Assembly (NCBI GenBank): GCA_036419695.1
Contig: CP143946.1
Coordinates: forward strand, 1,572,001-1,636,000
Source: [Clostridium] symbiosum
Lineage (GTDB): Bacteria > Bacillota > Clostridia > Lachnospirales > Lachnospiraceae
Length of the DNA: 64,000 bases
Direction of reading: 5' to 3'
In this document: in pieces, positions 35,552-44,709 of the stretch
How the letters are laid out: every line of letters starts with the position of its first letter
Numbering within the stretch: the stretch's first letter is position 1
The notes under the pieces: generated by a model
Database searches by the model: none
What the model was told of the DNA's origin: nothing
What the model saw: the letters and a program-made list of their open reading frames with translations, nothing else
Made by a program: the position numbers and the translations under genes

Positions 35552-36769
35552 ATGAAAGAAACGAAAAAAATGCCGATGTTTGCGAAAATCGCCATCGGTT
35601 TCGTCCTGGGAATTTTGTCTGGTGTTCTTTTGAGGGAAAGAGCAGCCGTGTTTGAACCGATTGGCGATCTTTTTATGCGTATGCTTAAGATGCTGATACT
35701 CCCTCTTGTTTTCAGTGCGATTATCAGCGGCCTGACCAGTATACCGGATATGAAAAAAATTTATAAAATGGGAATCAAGGCATTCATCCTGTTTGTGGTC
35801 ATGACGGCGCTGGCGATCCTGACCGGTATTGTATTTGCGAACCTGTTCCGGCCGGGAGTGGGCGCGGCGATTCAGATGCCGGTGGCCGATACCGGGAATG
35901 CCACGGATGTTTCCTTTATCGCGACGATCCTGAATATGTTCCCGACCAATGTGTTTGCATCATTTTCCGGCGACAATATGCTTCAGGTAATCGTTTTTGC
36001 ATTCTTCTTTGGAATCTGCATCGTGATGTGTGGAGAGAAGGCAGAGCCGGTGAAGGTGTTCTTTGACAGAACCGCACAGGTTATGTATAAGATGACAGAT
36101 ATCGTCATTTCCTTTGCCCCGTTCGGCGTATTCGGCTTAATGTCCGGCATGATAGGAAAATACGGCCTTTCCACACTTCTTCCTCTGGGAAAATTTATTA
36201 TTGTGCTGCATTTGGCACTGATTGTATTTATATTTGTCATCCAGGCGGGCCTCGTGGTCATCGGCGTCAGGATGAATCCAATCAAATTCTACAAGGGTAT
36301 CTTCGGGGCAATCAGCATGGCCCTGGCGACTGACAGTTCGGCTGCGGCCCTGCCGGTGGCAATCAAGGAGCTGCAGAATAATCTCGGGGTTTCCGAGGCA
36401 ATTGCCAGCTTTATCATGTCGGTTGGAACGAATGTCAGCAAGAGCGGAAGCGCTCTGTATCAGGGCATGACGGTCATCTTCATCGCCCAGGTGGCGGGAG
36501 TGCAGCTTTCAATGGCGCAGCAGGTAACGGTTTTCGTCACGGCGCTGCTGGCTTCCCTGGGAACCGCCGGTGTTCCGAGCGCCAGCATTGTCATGTTGAC
36601 AATGACACTGGGCAGTGTTAATCTTCCGTTAGAGGGCGTTGCATTGATGACGGGAATCGACCGTATTATCGGCGGTCAGAGGACACTTCCGAACGTAATC
36701 ACCAATGCCGCCATATCGGCTATGCTGGATCGGCAGGAGAAAATAGAACAGGGACAGCAGCCTGTGTAA
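35552..36769 (+). CDS. dicarboxylate/amino acid:cation symporter (DAACS family)
   Basis: A 405-residue membrane transporter with about eight helices plus re-entrant loops. Family marks include LPLVFSAIISGL near helix 2, the serine-rich DSSAAALPVAIKE (expected SSSATLP hairpin), the SGSALYQGMTVIFIAQ stretch and the C-terminal DRIIGGQRTLPNV (expected DRxxTxxNV). It imports small dicarboxylates or amino acids (Glu, Asp, Ser, Thr) with Na+ or H+. Its place between an SHMT-like and a FolD-like gene suggests an amino acid substrate such as serine. ATG 35552 follows AAGGGGA; a hairpin with stem GCCCCG/CGGGGC lies between it and the SHMT gene. Confidence 0.88.
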   Translation: MKETKKMPMFAKIAIGFVLGILSGVLLRERAAVFEPIGDLFMRMLKMLILPLVFSAIISGLTSIPDMKKIYKMGIKAFILFVVMTALAILTGIVFANLFRPGVGAAIQMPVADTGNATDVSFIATILNMFPTNVFASFSGDNMLQVIVFAFFFGICIVMCGEKAEPVKVFFDRTAQVMYKMTDIVISFAPFGVFGLMSGMIGKYGLSTLLPLGKFIIVLHLALIVFIFVIQAGLVVIGVRMNPIKFYKGIFGAISMALATDSSAAALPVAIKELQNNLGVSEAIASFIMSVGTNVSKSGSALYQGMTVIFIAQVAGVQLSMAQQVTVFVTALLASLGTAGVPSASIVMLTMTLGSVNLPLEGVALMTGIDRIIGGQRTLPNVITNAAISAMLDRQEKIEQGQQPV

Positions 36770-36781
36770 GGAGGAGTTTCA

Positions 36782-37636
36782 ATGGCTAAATTATTGACGG
36801 GAGCGCCCGTTGTCGCAGCGCTGAGCGGGGAGCTTTCGAAGCGGGTGGAACGGCTTAAGGCGGCCGGGATTACACCGACGCTTGCGATTGTCCGGATTGG
36901 GGAACGTCCGGCCGATCTGTCCTATGAGCGGGGCGCGTCCAAACGTTGCGCCGCAATCGGGATTGAGGTAAAGCATATCTTTCTTAAACCGGATTACCGG
37001 CCGGAGGAGCTGATGGCCGTCGTGCAGGAAATTAACGGGGATCCCGGAATTCACGGCTGTCTGATGTTCCGGCCTCTGGCACGGCGCGAGGACGAACTGG
37101 CCGTCTGCGCGGCCCTGAAACCGGAAAAGGACATGGACGGCATCACGGCCTGGTCCCAGGGAAACGTACTTTCCGGCGAGGAGGGCGGCTTTGCACCGTG
37201 CACCGCCCAGGCTTGCCTGGAAATTCTGGACTATTACGGGTATCCTCTCAAGAGTTCACGCGTCACGGTCATCGGGGCCAGCATGGTGATTGGAAAACCG
37301 GTCGGCATTATGCTGTTAAATCGGTGCGCGACACTGACCATGTGCCATATCGACACCGTGGACACCGCATCCCATTGCCGCGGTGCCGAGATCCTGATTT
37401 CAGCGGCGGGCTGTGCGGGGCTGGTAAGTAAAGATTATGTATCTCCCGGCCAGGTTGTGCTGGATGTGGGAATCAACACAAGCCCGGAAGGGAAACTGTG
37501 CGGCGATGTGAGATTCGATGAGGTGGAGCCGATTGTGGAAGCCATCACACCGGTGCCGGGGGGCGTCGGAACGGTGACATCGACCGTATTGGCCAAACAT
37601 GTGGTGGAGGCTGCGGAGAGAATGTACCGAAAGTAA
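36782..37636 (+). CDS. FolD-like protein lacking catalytic residues
   Basis: A 284-residue protein of the methylene-THF dehydrogenase/cyclohydrolase fold: PCTAQACLEILDYYGY, the nucleotide-binding VIGASMVIGKPVG, and ITPVPGGVGTVT. The N-terminal YxxxK motif of FolD (Y50/K54 in E. coli) reads YERGA, so the Lys essential for cyclohydrolase is Ala (residue 52). The Gln in LVQLPLP is Phe (LMFRPLA). GRSxxVG is GASMVIG. The fold and cofactor site look kept, but normal cyclohydrolase activity is unlikely. It starts 12 nt after the symporter with GGAGG. It may be a dehydrogenase only, or act on another folate or folate-like carrier. Confidence 0.8.
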   Translation: MAKLLTGAPVVAALSGELSKRVERLKAAGITPTLAIVRIGERPADLSYERGASKRCAAIGIEVKHIFLKPDYRPEELMAVVQEINGDPGIHGCLMFRPLARREDELAVCAALKPEKDMDGITAWSQGNVLSGEEGGFAPCTAQACLEILDYYGYPLKSSRVTVIGASMVIGKPVGIMLLNRCATLTMCHIDTVDTASHCRGAEILISAAGCAGLVSKDYVSPGQVVLDVGINTSPEGKLCGDVRFDEVEPIVEAITPVPGGVGTVTSTVLAKHVVEAAERMYRK

Positions 37637-37738
37637 GGAGGGGGTACATAGACTGACCCGCAGATGAGAAATAGTAAAGTTCCTGAGGATATCGAAGCCG
37701 TGTCCACCATATGATTAAATAACAGGGAGCGGACCAGG

Positions 37739-38239
37739 TTGCGAGATATGTTAAAAGAAAAGGAATACCGCCGGGAGGCGGCGTTACAGTATGCCAAACA
37801 GTGGGCATTGGGGAGAAATCCGAGATATCTCGATTTCGAACATATGGGAGGAGACTGTACGAATTTTGCTTCGCAGTGCATTTATGCGGGGAGCGGAGTT
37901 ATGAATTATACTCCGGTGAAGGGCTGGTATTATAACAGCGGCTATGACAGGACGCCGAGCTGGACGGGGGTGCAGTACCTCTACAATTTTCTTGTGGGAA
38001 ATAAGTCGGTGGGGCCTTACGCCGTGGTGACGGATGAGAAGGGAATACAGCCCGGAGACATCGTGCAGCTCGGTAACGGGAGCTGGTATTATCACAGCCC
38101 GGTGATTGTGGCCGTGGAGAACGGGCGAATTTTTCTTGCAGCTCACAGTTATGATGCCTATATGCGCCCTCTGGATTCCTACCAGTATGAGCAGGCCAGA
38201 TTCCTTCATATAAAGGGAGTCCGTGTCTGGGGGGCATAG
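37739..38239 (+). CDS. putative amidase-domain (Amidase_6-like) protein
   Basis: A 166-residue protein with GGDCTNFASQCIYAG, the Cys-containing active site of the Amidase_6 family, followed by YYHSPVIVAV with the likely catalytic His and a late acidic residue. The family resembles NlpC/P60-CHAP papain-like hydrolases and often acts on cell wall peptides. No signal peptide is visible at either possible start (TTG 37739 with AGGGAG, or ATG 37748), so the site of action is unclear. It follows folD-like after 102 bp without its own obvious promoter. Confidence 0.68.
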   Translation: MRDMLKEKEYRREAALQYAKQWALGRNPRYLDFEHMGGDCTNFASQCIYAGSGVMNYTPVKGWYYNSGYDRTPSWTGVQYLYNFLVGNKSVGPYAVVTDEKGIQPGDIVQLGNGSWYYHSPVIVAVENGRIFLAAHSYDAYMRPLDSYQYEQARFLHIKGVRVWGA

Positions 38240-38250
38240 AGAAAGCCGGG

Positions 38251-38293
38251 AGTGCCGGTATGGAAAGGATTTTTCCTTCTCCGTACCGGCACT
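38251..38293 (+). terminator. hairpin after the amidase-like gene
   Basis: AGTGCCGGTATGG (38251-38263) pairs with CCGTACCGGCACT (38281-38293) with one G-T pair. Only a short T-run (TTTACT) follows. Confidence 0.6.
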
Positions 38294-38299
38294 TTACTG

Positions 38300-38340
38300 T
38301 TGAGTGGCAATGAAAAGTTCGCGAAGCGTGCTTTTCATTG
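38300..38340 (-). repeat. dispersed palindromic repeat, copy 2
   Basis: Reverse complement matches the copies at 12651-12693 and 62701-62744. ATGAAAAG and CTTTTCAT pair around GTTCGCGAAGCGTG. It lies between two convergent gene ends. Confidence 0.75.
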
Positions 38341-38341
38341 A

Positions 38342-40084
38342 TTAAGGGAGCAGATGTTCCGTCTCATATACGGGGGCGTCCGCTCTCTCCGCGATAAAGG
38401 TGCGGTGGGCGTTCCTGACCTGTTTCCGGCATTGGGCCATGAGTTCGGGAAAACCGGTCCACCGCTCCAGGAGCGCGTTCTGGTTCAGCTTTTCTTCCAG
38501 TAAATGGGCCTGGATGACGAGGTTATAATACAACTGGGAATCAATCTGCTCGGTGTGGCATAGTTTCGCCAGCAGTTCCGTAATGGTTTTATATTTGTCC
38601 CAGAGCTGCCTTGTGGCTTTTGCCCTGTTGAAGGGAAAAATAAGGCAGTTTACCACGTATGCCGCCGTGGCCCCGGCCAGGATATAACAGAGCCGGATGA
38701 GGAAGACGCCGCCTACCGCCTGCAGCCCGAAGGCGTTCATGAACACGGCGCCTCCCATGGCCCCGATGGTCGAGCAGGTGAAGGTTTCAGCGTAATCCGT
38801 AAAATAGAAAGACAGATAACCGGACAGCATCATGGCTGCAGTGCGGCCCGCTGGGGAGGGGATCAGCGAGTAGACGGCAACGGAGATAAGACCTCCGGCC
38901 ACCGTGGCGGCAATTCGCTTTTTCATTTTTACCGGGACGTCGTCTGCGTAGGGGAGGGATACGGAGGCCATTGTGAACAAAAGCCATTTTCCGTGCGGCA
39001 GGGCGAGGGACTGGACGAGCAGAGTTGCCGCAGCAAGAAGCAGGGCGGTGCGGAGGGCGTAGACAAAACGGACCGGACTTAAATCGAGGGCGGCCTGGAT
39101 TCTGAGTTTCAGCGACAGTACATTCGGGCGGTAGTTTCCTTTATTTTGAGGATCGGACATGTGCTGCAGACGGTCGTTTATGTAGTTCAGAAGTTTATCC
39201 GGCGGATGGGTTTCTTCCTTGTCTCCTTCCATGACGGTATCGGGGGATGGCTTTGGAAGCTCCTTTATTTCCTGGTGAAGGAAGGCGCGGAAGACTCGCA
39301 GACGGTTCAGCGTCACCTGAAGGAGGGAGCGGTCCTGATTGGACAGAGCTTCTGGGAGTTCCTCCAGCAAAAACAGCAGATGTTCAAGCCCCCGTCCCGC
39401 GTCGATCATGGAAAAACCGGCGTCGGAAACGCAGAACGCCTTTTTCCTTCGGTCATACACGGTTTTACTGAGGCTGCAGAGCAGGTGATGGATAGCCCCG
39501 GAATTGGGTTTTGCGCCGTTCCCGTCAAGTTTTCCGGTGATGTAGGAGCAGATGCAGTCAATCATCTCACTCAGCACATCCCTGGCCGTTTCGTCTGCGC
39601 GTTTTCTCCCCATAACCCACTGGTAGAGCAGAATGGATACGGCGCCCGTCACCATGGCTAGGAGCCGTCCCGGAAGGCGGGCGGCGTCCACGGGGGAAAT
39701 AAATATCAGGAACAGGTAGGACAGAATGTAGGGAAAATACATATGTGTGGAGTACTCATAGGTATAAGCATACAGGATGACCAACAGTGTGATAAAATTG
39801 AGAAGAAAAGACGCCGGAGCGGGGAGGGCGTTAACCAGATAAGCGGCGAGCGCGATCCAGAGAAGTATAAGCGACTGGCCGGCCAGATGCCGGAACGGTG
39901 TGGCCGTCAGATCCCGGACCATGGAGGCGGACATCAGGATTGTAAAAATAACGCCTGCAATCGTATTTTCCGGCCCGAATAGCAGGGAGAAAAGATTGAC
40001 ATATGCGATGATGAAAATAAAGTTCAAAGTGCTGAAACGAAAGTGTTCCCTGATTCTGGCGGGAATTTTGAAATTGTTGACCAT
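38342..40084 (-). CDS. FUSC-family (aromatic acid exporter-like) membrane protein
   Basis: A 580-residue protein with two sets of about five or six membrane helices (about 20-165 and 340-465) separated and followed by helical cytoplasmic regions, the layout of FUSC/YhcP-type exporters. Members export aromatic carboxylic acids or other organic acids; the substrate here is unknown. The start is ambiguous: ATG 40084 has AAAGGAG 12 nt upstream, while ATG 40096 directly abuts it. It is divergent from a MarR regulator with a palindrome between them, a typical efflux pump and repressor pair. Confidence 0.8.
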   Translation of the reverse strand: MVNNFKIPARIREHFRFSTLNFIFIIAYVNLFSLLFGPENTIAGVIFTILMSASMVRDLTATPFRHLAGQSLILLWIALAAYLVNALPAPASFLLNFITLLVILYAYTYEYSTHMYFPYILSYLFLIFISPVDAARLPGRLLAMVTGAVSILLYQWVMGRKRADETARDVLSEMIDCICSYITGKLDGNGAKPNSGAIHHLLCSLSKTVYDRRKKAFCVSDAGFSMIDAGRGLEHLLFLLEELPEALSNQDRSLLQVTLNRLRVFRAFLHQEIKELPKPSPDTVMEGDKEETHPPDKLLNYINDRLQHMSDPQNKGNYRPNVLSLKLRIQAALDLSPVRFVYALRTALLLAAATLLVQSLALPHGKWLLFTMASVSLPYADDVPVKMKKRIAATVAGGLISVAVYSLIPSPAGRTAAMMLSGYLSFYFTDYAETFTCSTIGAMGGAVFMNAFGLQAVGGVFLIRLCYILAGATAAYVVNCLIFPFNRAKATRQLWDKYKTITELLAKLCHTEQIDSQLYYNLVIQAHLLEEKLNQNALLERWTGFPELMAQCRKQVRNAHRTFIAERADAPVYETEHLLP

Positions 40085-40166
40085 AGAACGATGCATCTCC
40101 TTTGTGGCGGTTCTTAACCGGCTATTGATTTTCAGACTGGATGTTGTATAATTGTGATAATAATAG

Positions 40167-40185
40167 AAATATGATAGTCATATTT
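40167..40185. promoter_or_regulatory. putative MarR operator
   Basis: AAATATGA-TAG-TCATATTT, a perfect 8-bp inverted repeat in the divergent region of the FUSC and MarR genes. Confidence 0.6.
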
Positions 40186-40261
40186 TATTTACTAAGTCTA
40201 TAAGATATCATTTTTGCATGCTTTTGTCAATAAAAACCTGGGAGAGGAAAATGGAAGGAAA

Positions 40262-40705
40262 ATGAAATCAGAGAAAATATCGGAATTATTTGTAAAAAAT
40301 CTGCTTCATGCAATGCCGGTCTGGAATTCCAGGCTGGTGCGGCCGTTTAAAAATTCGCTGAACGGAGAAATGAGCCTGGAGACATATTACTGTCTGGAAA
40401 CATTGCGGAGCCGGGGAACCGCCACGATGACGGAGATGGCCCGGCGGCTGAATGTGCCCAAGCAGCAGGCGACAAAACTGGTTGATGCCCTTGTCGTCCA
40501 TGGATTTGTGGAGCGTTCGCCAAGAGAGAACGACAGGAGGACCGTCGAGGTGTGCCTGACTCCGAAGGCAGTTGCCTATCTGGATGATTACCATATGAAA
40601 AATAGGGAGTTTATCCGGACACTGGAAGAAAAACTGACGGAGCAGGAACTACAGAAATTAAACGACGCCGTCATAGTCCTGGCGCAGACTCTGCCGAAGC
40701 TTTAG
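40262..40705 (+). CDS. MarR family transcriptional regulator
   Basis: A 147-residue winged-helix DNA-binding protein: helix-turn-helix ATMTEMARRLNVPKQQATKL (about 55-75), wing RSPRENDRRTVEVCLT (about 85-100), and helical dimer ends. ATG 40262 is used; a TTG at 40214 would extend the frame. It probably represses the divergent FUSC exporter through the palindrome at 40167-40185 and responds to a phenolic or other ligand, as is usual in the family. Confidence 0.85.
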   Translation: MKSEKISELFVKNLLHAMPVWNSRLVRPFKNSLNGEMSLETYYCLETLRSRGTATMTEMARRLNVPKQQATKLVDALVVHGFVERSPRENDRRTVEVCLTPKAVAYLDDYHMKNREFIRTLEEKLTEQELQKLNDAVIVLAQTLPKL

Positions 40706-40882
40706 CAGCCGGCCGGCCTCCCGGTACTTCCGTCTGTCTGGAGGCAGTTCAATCTGCACAGTGGTGATGACCGTGCTCTGCGTGTAAAGTAAGCCGCGGT
40801 GCTGGGGCTTTGAGTCATGTTTATCCTGTCTATTTACGCGGGAATCATCTTCATGACAAAGAGGCCTCTTTTTTTGATATCA

Positions 40883-40911
40883 TTTACACCGTGGTTTTGA
40901 TATGATACAAT
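40883..40911 (+). promoter_or_regulatory. promoter of the Mrr-nSTAND gene
   Basis: TTTACA (40883-40888), 17 bp, TACAAT (40906-40911). The 296 bp upstream of the gene otherwise hold only the short palindrome AAAGAGGCCTCTTT at about 40857-40870. Confidence 0.55.
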
Positions 40912-41001
40912 AAAAGAACACAAGTTCGCAGTTACAGGGGCAGCAGTTGCGGTAAATCAAGCCGGTAAATTCCCTTTTCAGGAAGCAGAGGAAGGCTGAG
41001 C

Positions 41002-44000
41002 ATGAGAACATACGATTATAATGAGAAATTGAGCTGGGCCGATTTTCAGAATCTGGCGTGCGAAGTGGTCCAGCAGCGCGAGCATGTCCGGCTTCAGACG
41101 TTTAAGGACACCGCTGACGGCGGGGCCGACGGACTGTGGTTTGACGAAACATCCACGCTGGTGGTACAGGCCAAAAAGTATAAGGAATTTAAGACATTAT
41201 ACAGGGAACTGAAAAACATTGAACTTTTAAAGGTTAAAAAGCTGAATCCGGACCGTTATATCCTCGTTGTCTCACTGGAACTGGGGAAACATGAGGCCGA
41301 TAAAATTTATCAGTTATTTGAGGGTTATATCAAAACAAGCGGGGATCTTATCACGAAGAATGAGCTGAACCGTCTGCTGGCGGAAAAAGAATACCGCCGG
41401 ATCGAGAAGGATTATACCAGACTGTGGCTCCCTGATACGTCCGTCATAGAGGAGGTTCTTTCCGAGATTGTCCACAAGGGCGCGCGGAACCGCAATACGA
41501 ACGCCTACCGCAAGGCTCTCGATACCAGCAGAACATTTGTCCAGACGCAGACTTACAACCATGCGCTGGCGAAACTGGACGCCAACCATACGATCGTGAT
41601 TTCGGGTGAGCCGGGGATGGGCAAGACGACACTGGCTTATATTCTTGCGCTTGAATTTCTGTCTGTGCGGGGGTATGAGGGATTTATCTGGGCCGAGACG
41701 GTAGAGGAGATTGAGGCCGGATGGGAGTACTCCGATCAGAGGCAGGTCTTTATCCTGGATGACTACTGGGGCAGCACATTTTACAAAGAGACCGGGAGGA
41801 AGGCGACAAGAAAGCTGGAAGAACTGATTTACCGGGTAAAGGCCGATGAAAATAAGCGGCTGATTATTACGTCTAGGGAGTATATTGTCCAGCAGGAAAT
41901 CAGCAGGAGCCCGGAGCTTAAGGACATCATAGGCAGGCTTAAGCTGGAATGTGTCCTTAAGGATTACAGTGCCGCCGAGAAAGCAAAAATACTGTTTGCC
42001 CATCTGTATGCGTCGGAGCTTGAAACGGAATATCTGGAGGACATCTTATTTCACTGTGATAATATTGTTGAAAATGAGGGATACAGCCCGCGTATAATAG
42101 AGAAATTTTTAAAACAGAGTGACTGTGGGGAGTTTTCACCGCAGGAGTACACGGAGGAACTGCTGGGATATCTGGATTATCCGGAGAATTTCTGGAATGA
42201 AATATTTATGGAGCTTACGGAGGAGGCGAGAATGATCGCCCTGATTACTGCGATCTCCTATGTACCGATCAGTCTGGACGATATCAGAAATACGTTCGGA
42301 AAGTATGTCCAGTTGTATGCGGCCGACAGGAAAATGAAGTCCTTTGAGGCCTGCATCTCAGAGCTGGAGAAAACCTTTGTCACAACATATTGGGACGAAG
42401 AGATTCTGATTACGTTTGATAACCCGTCTATTATTGATTTTCTGTTCTCTTTTCTGGAACAGAACCAGGAATACTATATTCCGAAATTAAGCAGGTCGGC
42501 ATCTTTTTACAACCAGCTTCTGATGCTTCTGGATAGGGATCTCTGCAAAGACGTGGAAATCATCCGGGAGATTGAGCAGAGGGCCGTCGACGAGTTTTAT
42601 AACCTGCCGATGAAGCTTTCTGATTTTGGCGATATTGAGGTCGGGGAATCCGATATTGACGAGGGAAGTCACTGGGCCGGCCGGGCCTTTCATTTGCTGC
42701 GGGTCTCGAAATTACAGAAGCGGGGCCCGGTATGGGACTTTATCAGGGACTTTATCAATACATTTTTTGAACAGCTGGGGCTGAATGAGTTATTTGATGG
42801 AATAGATGAGTTAATCGATTTTGTCGGTTTGGTGCATTTATGCGAAAAGAACGGCCTTCATCTTAATGGGCAGGAAATCATGGAGCAGTACTGGTCCTGT
42901 TCGTTCCTGGCTGCACATTATACATACTTCAGTGAGTTAGGTAAAATTTATCCGAACGAGTTTAAAGAACGGCGTGAGAACTACGTTCAGTTTATGAAAA
43001 AGAATATCAAGGATATCATTCTTTACAGCCTTGATTATCTGGATGAGCTTGATTATCCCTGGCAGCTGGACATGCTGGTGGATGATATTCCGCGTATTCT
43101 GAAGGAATTCGGCCTCAGGTACACACGGAAATATAAGATGCAGATTAAAATGATTGCCGGACGGTATTACGAGGAGATTAAAAGAGACAAAAACTTCGAC
43201 AAATCTTCCGACTGGACTCCGGAGCCGGAAGAGGAGGACTACGGTAAGGCTAAGCGGGAGGGATATGAGCTGCTGCTTGGAGAAAAGAATGGAGCGCTCG
43301 CCCGGGAAGAATGCGTGGAGCTTATCAAAAAGCTGAAGTTTTGTCCGGAGATGGAGGAGGAGCTGCTCTCCATTGTAGAGAGCGGAAAACCCTGGTACAT
43401 CGGCGAGATGCTGGAAACCGAAGAGATGCTTTCGGCGGTAAAAGATATGATGGACAGTATGGGCCTTAAAAAGATGCCCCGCAGTGTGGATGCCTTTATG
43501 AACCTGCTTATTTATCAGATACTGGATGGGGATACTGATACTGCAGACGCCTTTTTGGGCTTTTGTACCGATTACATGCTGGATCTTCTGCTTTACAATG
43601 CGAGCTACCGGGTGAGTGAGAGAAAATTCAGAAAACTGGAGGATTATGAAAAATACGTCGCCGGGAATCAGGAGCTGGAGGAGCTCCTGTTCAGAACCGT
43701 TCTTGTGAAAAATGGAAAATGGGTCGAGACTCGGAACGAGCTGCTCATGATATACTGCTGCGGCAGGGCTCTTGTGAATGGAGAAGATTTTGACAGAGGG
43801 ATTTTCTTCGAGTATGGGACGTTGCTTTCGGATTCATTTGAAAATTTCCGGGACGGCAGTATGGCGGTTTATAGTCCTGTACTGAATGGCGGTTTTAAAC
43901 GCAATTATGAATGGGAACGGCAGCTTGCCCTTTTATTCCGGGAGTTGGATGAAGAACGGTTTTACCAGAATTATGTGATTCCACAGGTGGAACAATTCCT

Positions 44001-44448
44001 GGACGGTTACAGGCGGGGAGAAGAGCGGATAACCGGCTTTCTGAAAGAAATCCGTCTGCAGATCAAAACCGGGCGCGACAATGAGATTTACAGTGATATG
44101 ATGACGGTTCCCGATGTAATTATTCTGGTTGAAAATCTGGAGATAGCCCAAATAACCGGTGTGTTTAAAGATAAACTGACAAAGAAGGAGATAAAGTGCC
44201 TGACCGGCAGAAAGTCCATCTGCAAGAAGCAAAAAGATAAGACGGTCATCTCCGTGTTTCAGGAGAATAATATGGAATTTCTGAAGAAATGTGGCGTTTA
44301 TGGTATTGTTGATGAATTCTTCAATGATTTGGAATGTTTTGTGAATGAGTTCTGTAGCCGGAACGGGATGCAGAGCGGGTTACAAACCGGATTATTATCC
44401 GGAAATTCTCAGCCGGAATCCGCGCGCGAGCAGAGTGAAGGTATATGA
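41002..44448 (+). CDS. Mrr-like nuclease fused to nSTAND NTPase (Avs-like defence protein)
   Basis: A 1148-residue protein. Residues 1-110 form an Mrr/PD-(D/E)xK nuclease-like domain: DFQNLACEVV, Asp in GGADGLWF (about 41-48) and QAK in VVQAKKY (about 55-58). The NTPase has Walker A GEPGMGKTT (about 201-209), Walker B FILDDYWG (about 250) and a sensor-like ITSREY. The long helical C-terminal half (about 400-1130) is homologous to 2-2248 and is the presumed recognition part. The architecture resembles Avs-type anti-phage sensors. The last 15 or so residues (from about 44400) are read out of frame through an nfo remnant, so the natural C-terminus was probably altered when the gene inserted or the flank was deleted. 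Confidence 0.82.
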   Translation: MRTYDYNEKLSWADFQNLACEVVQQREHVRLQTFKDTADGGADGLWFDETSTLVVQAKKYKEFKTLYRELKNIELLKVKKLNPDRYILVVSLELGKHEADKIYQLFEGYIKTSGDLITKNELNRLLAEKEYRRIEKDYTRLWLPDTSVIEEVLSEIVHKGARNRNTNAYRKALDTSRTFVQTQTYNHALAKLDANHTIVISGEPGMGKTTLAYILALEFLSVRGYEGFIWAETVEEIEAGWEYSDQRQVFILDDYWGSTFYKETGRKATRKLEELIYRVKADENKRLIITSREYIVQQEISRSPELKDIIGRLKLECVLKDYSAAEKAKILFAHLYASELETEYLEDILFHCDNIVENEGYSPRIIEKFLKQSDCGEFSPQEYTEELLGYLDYPENFWNEIFMELTEEARMIALITAISYVPISLDDIRNTFGKYVQLYAADRKMKSFEACISELEKTFVTTYWDEEILITFDNPSIIDFLFSFLEQNQEYYIPKLSRSASFYNQLLMLLDRDLCKDVEIIREIEQRAVDEFYNLPMKLSDFGDIEVGESDIDEGSHWAGRAFHLLRVSKLQKRGPVWDFIRDFINTFFEQLGLNELFDGIDELIDFVGLVHLCEKNGLHLNGQEIMEQYWSCSFLAAHYTYFSELGKIYPNEFKERRENYVQFMKKNIKDIILYSLDYLDELDYPWQLDMLVDDIPRILKEFGLRYTRKYKMQIKMIAGRYYEEIKRDKNFDKSSDWTPEPEEEDYGKAKREGYELLLGEKNGALAREECVELIKKLKFCPEMEEELLSIVESGKPWYIGEMLETEEMLSAVKDMMDSMGLKKMPRSVDAFMNLLIYQILDGDTDTADAFLGFCTDYMLDLLLYNASYRVSERKFRKLEDYEKYVAGNQELEELLFRTVLVKNGKWVETRNELLMIYCCGRALVNGEDFDRGIFFEYGTLLSDSFENFRDGSMAVYSPVLNGGFKRNYEWERQLALLFRELDEERFYQNYVIPQVEQFLDGYRRGEERITGFLKEIRLQIKTGRDNEIYSDMMTVPDVIILVENLEIAQITGVFKDKLTKKEIKCLTGRKSICKKQKDKTVISVFQENNMEFLKKCGVYGIVDEFFNDLECFVNEFCSRNGMQSGLQTGLLSGNSQPESAREQSEGI

Positions 44449-44572
44449 TGAAAAAGATATTGAAAAATTCTGCCAATTCAGGGAGAAGCACCGGTTTGGG
44501 CCTCTTATGGCCCATGCGCCGTATACAATTAATATGGCCGTCACGGTTCTTCTGGAAAGCATGTCGGGGAAG
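44411..44572 (+). pseudogene. nfo: remnant of endonuclease IV gene (nfo)
   Basis: In one frame, RNPRASRVKVYDEKDIEKF and FREKHRFGPLMAHAPYTINM match the N-terminal third of endonuclease IV, including the His of MAHAPYTIN. It then jumps directly to VTVLLESMSGK, matching a region about 70 residues later in the family. The metal-binding C-terminal part is missing. The remnant overlaps the 3' end of the Mrr-nSTAND gene. The 44573-44709 stretch holds no recognisable gene. Confidence 0.6.
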
Positions 44573-44709
44573 GCCGTATGGGGAAAGAGGCTACGGTTCG
44601 AATCATGGGGCATCCGGAGTGTTTTGTGATAATGGTTCCATTCCACCGGGCGGGCAGAAAGATGATTCTGCATTTTGTCCGGTGAGTTTTTGACAGAGGA
44701 GAAACGGGC

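Noticed and set aside
44573..44709. Continuation of the nfo remnant
   Set aside because: The frame after the LLESMSGK stretch no longer resembles endonuclease IV, and no other gene is recognisable.
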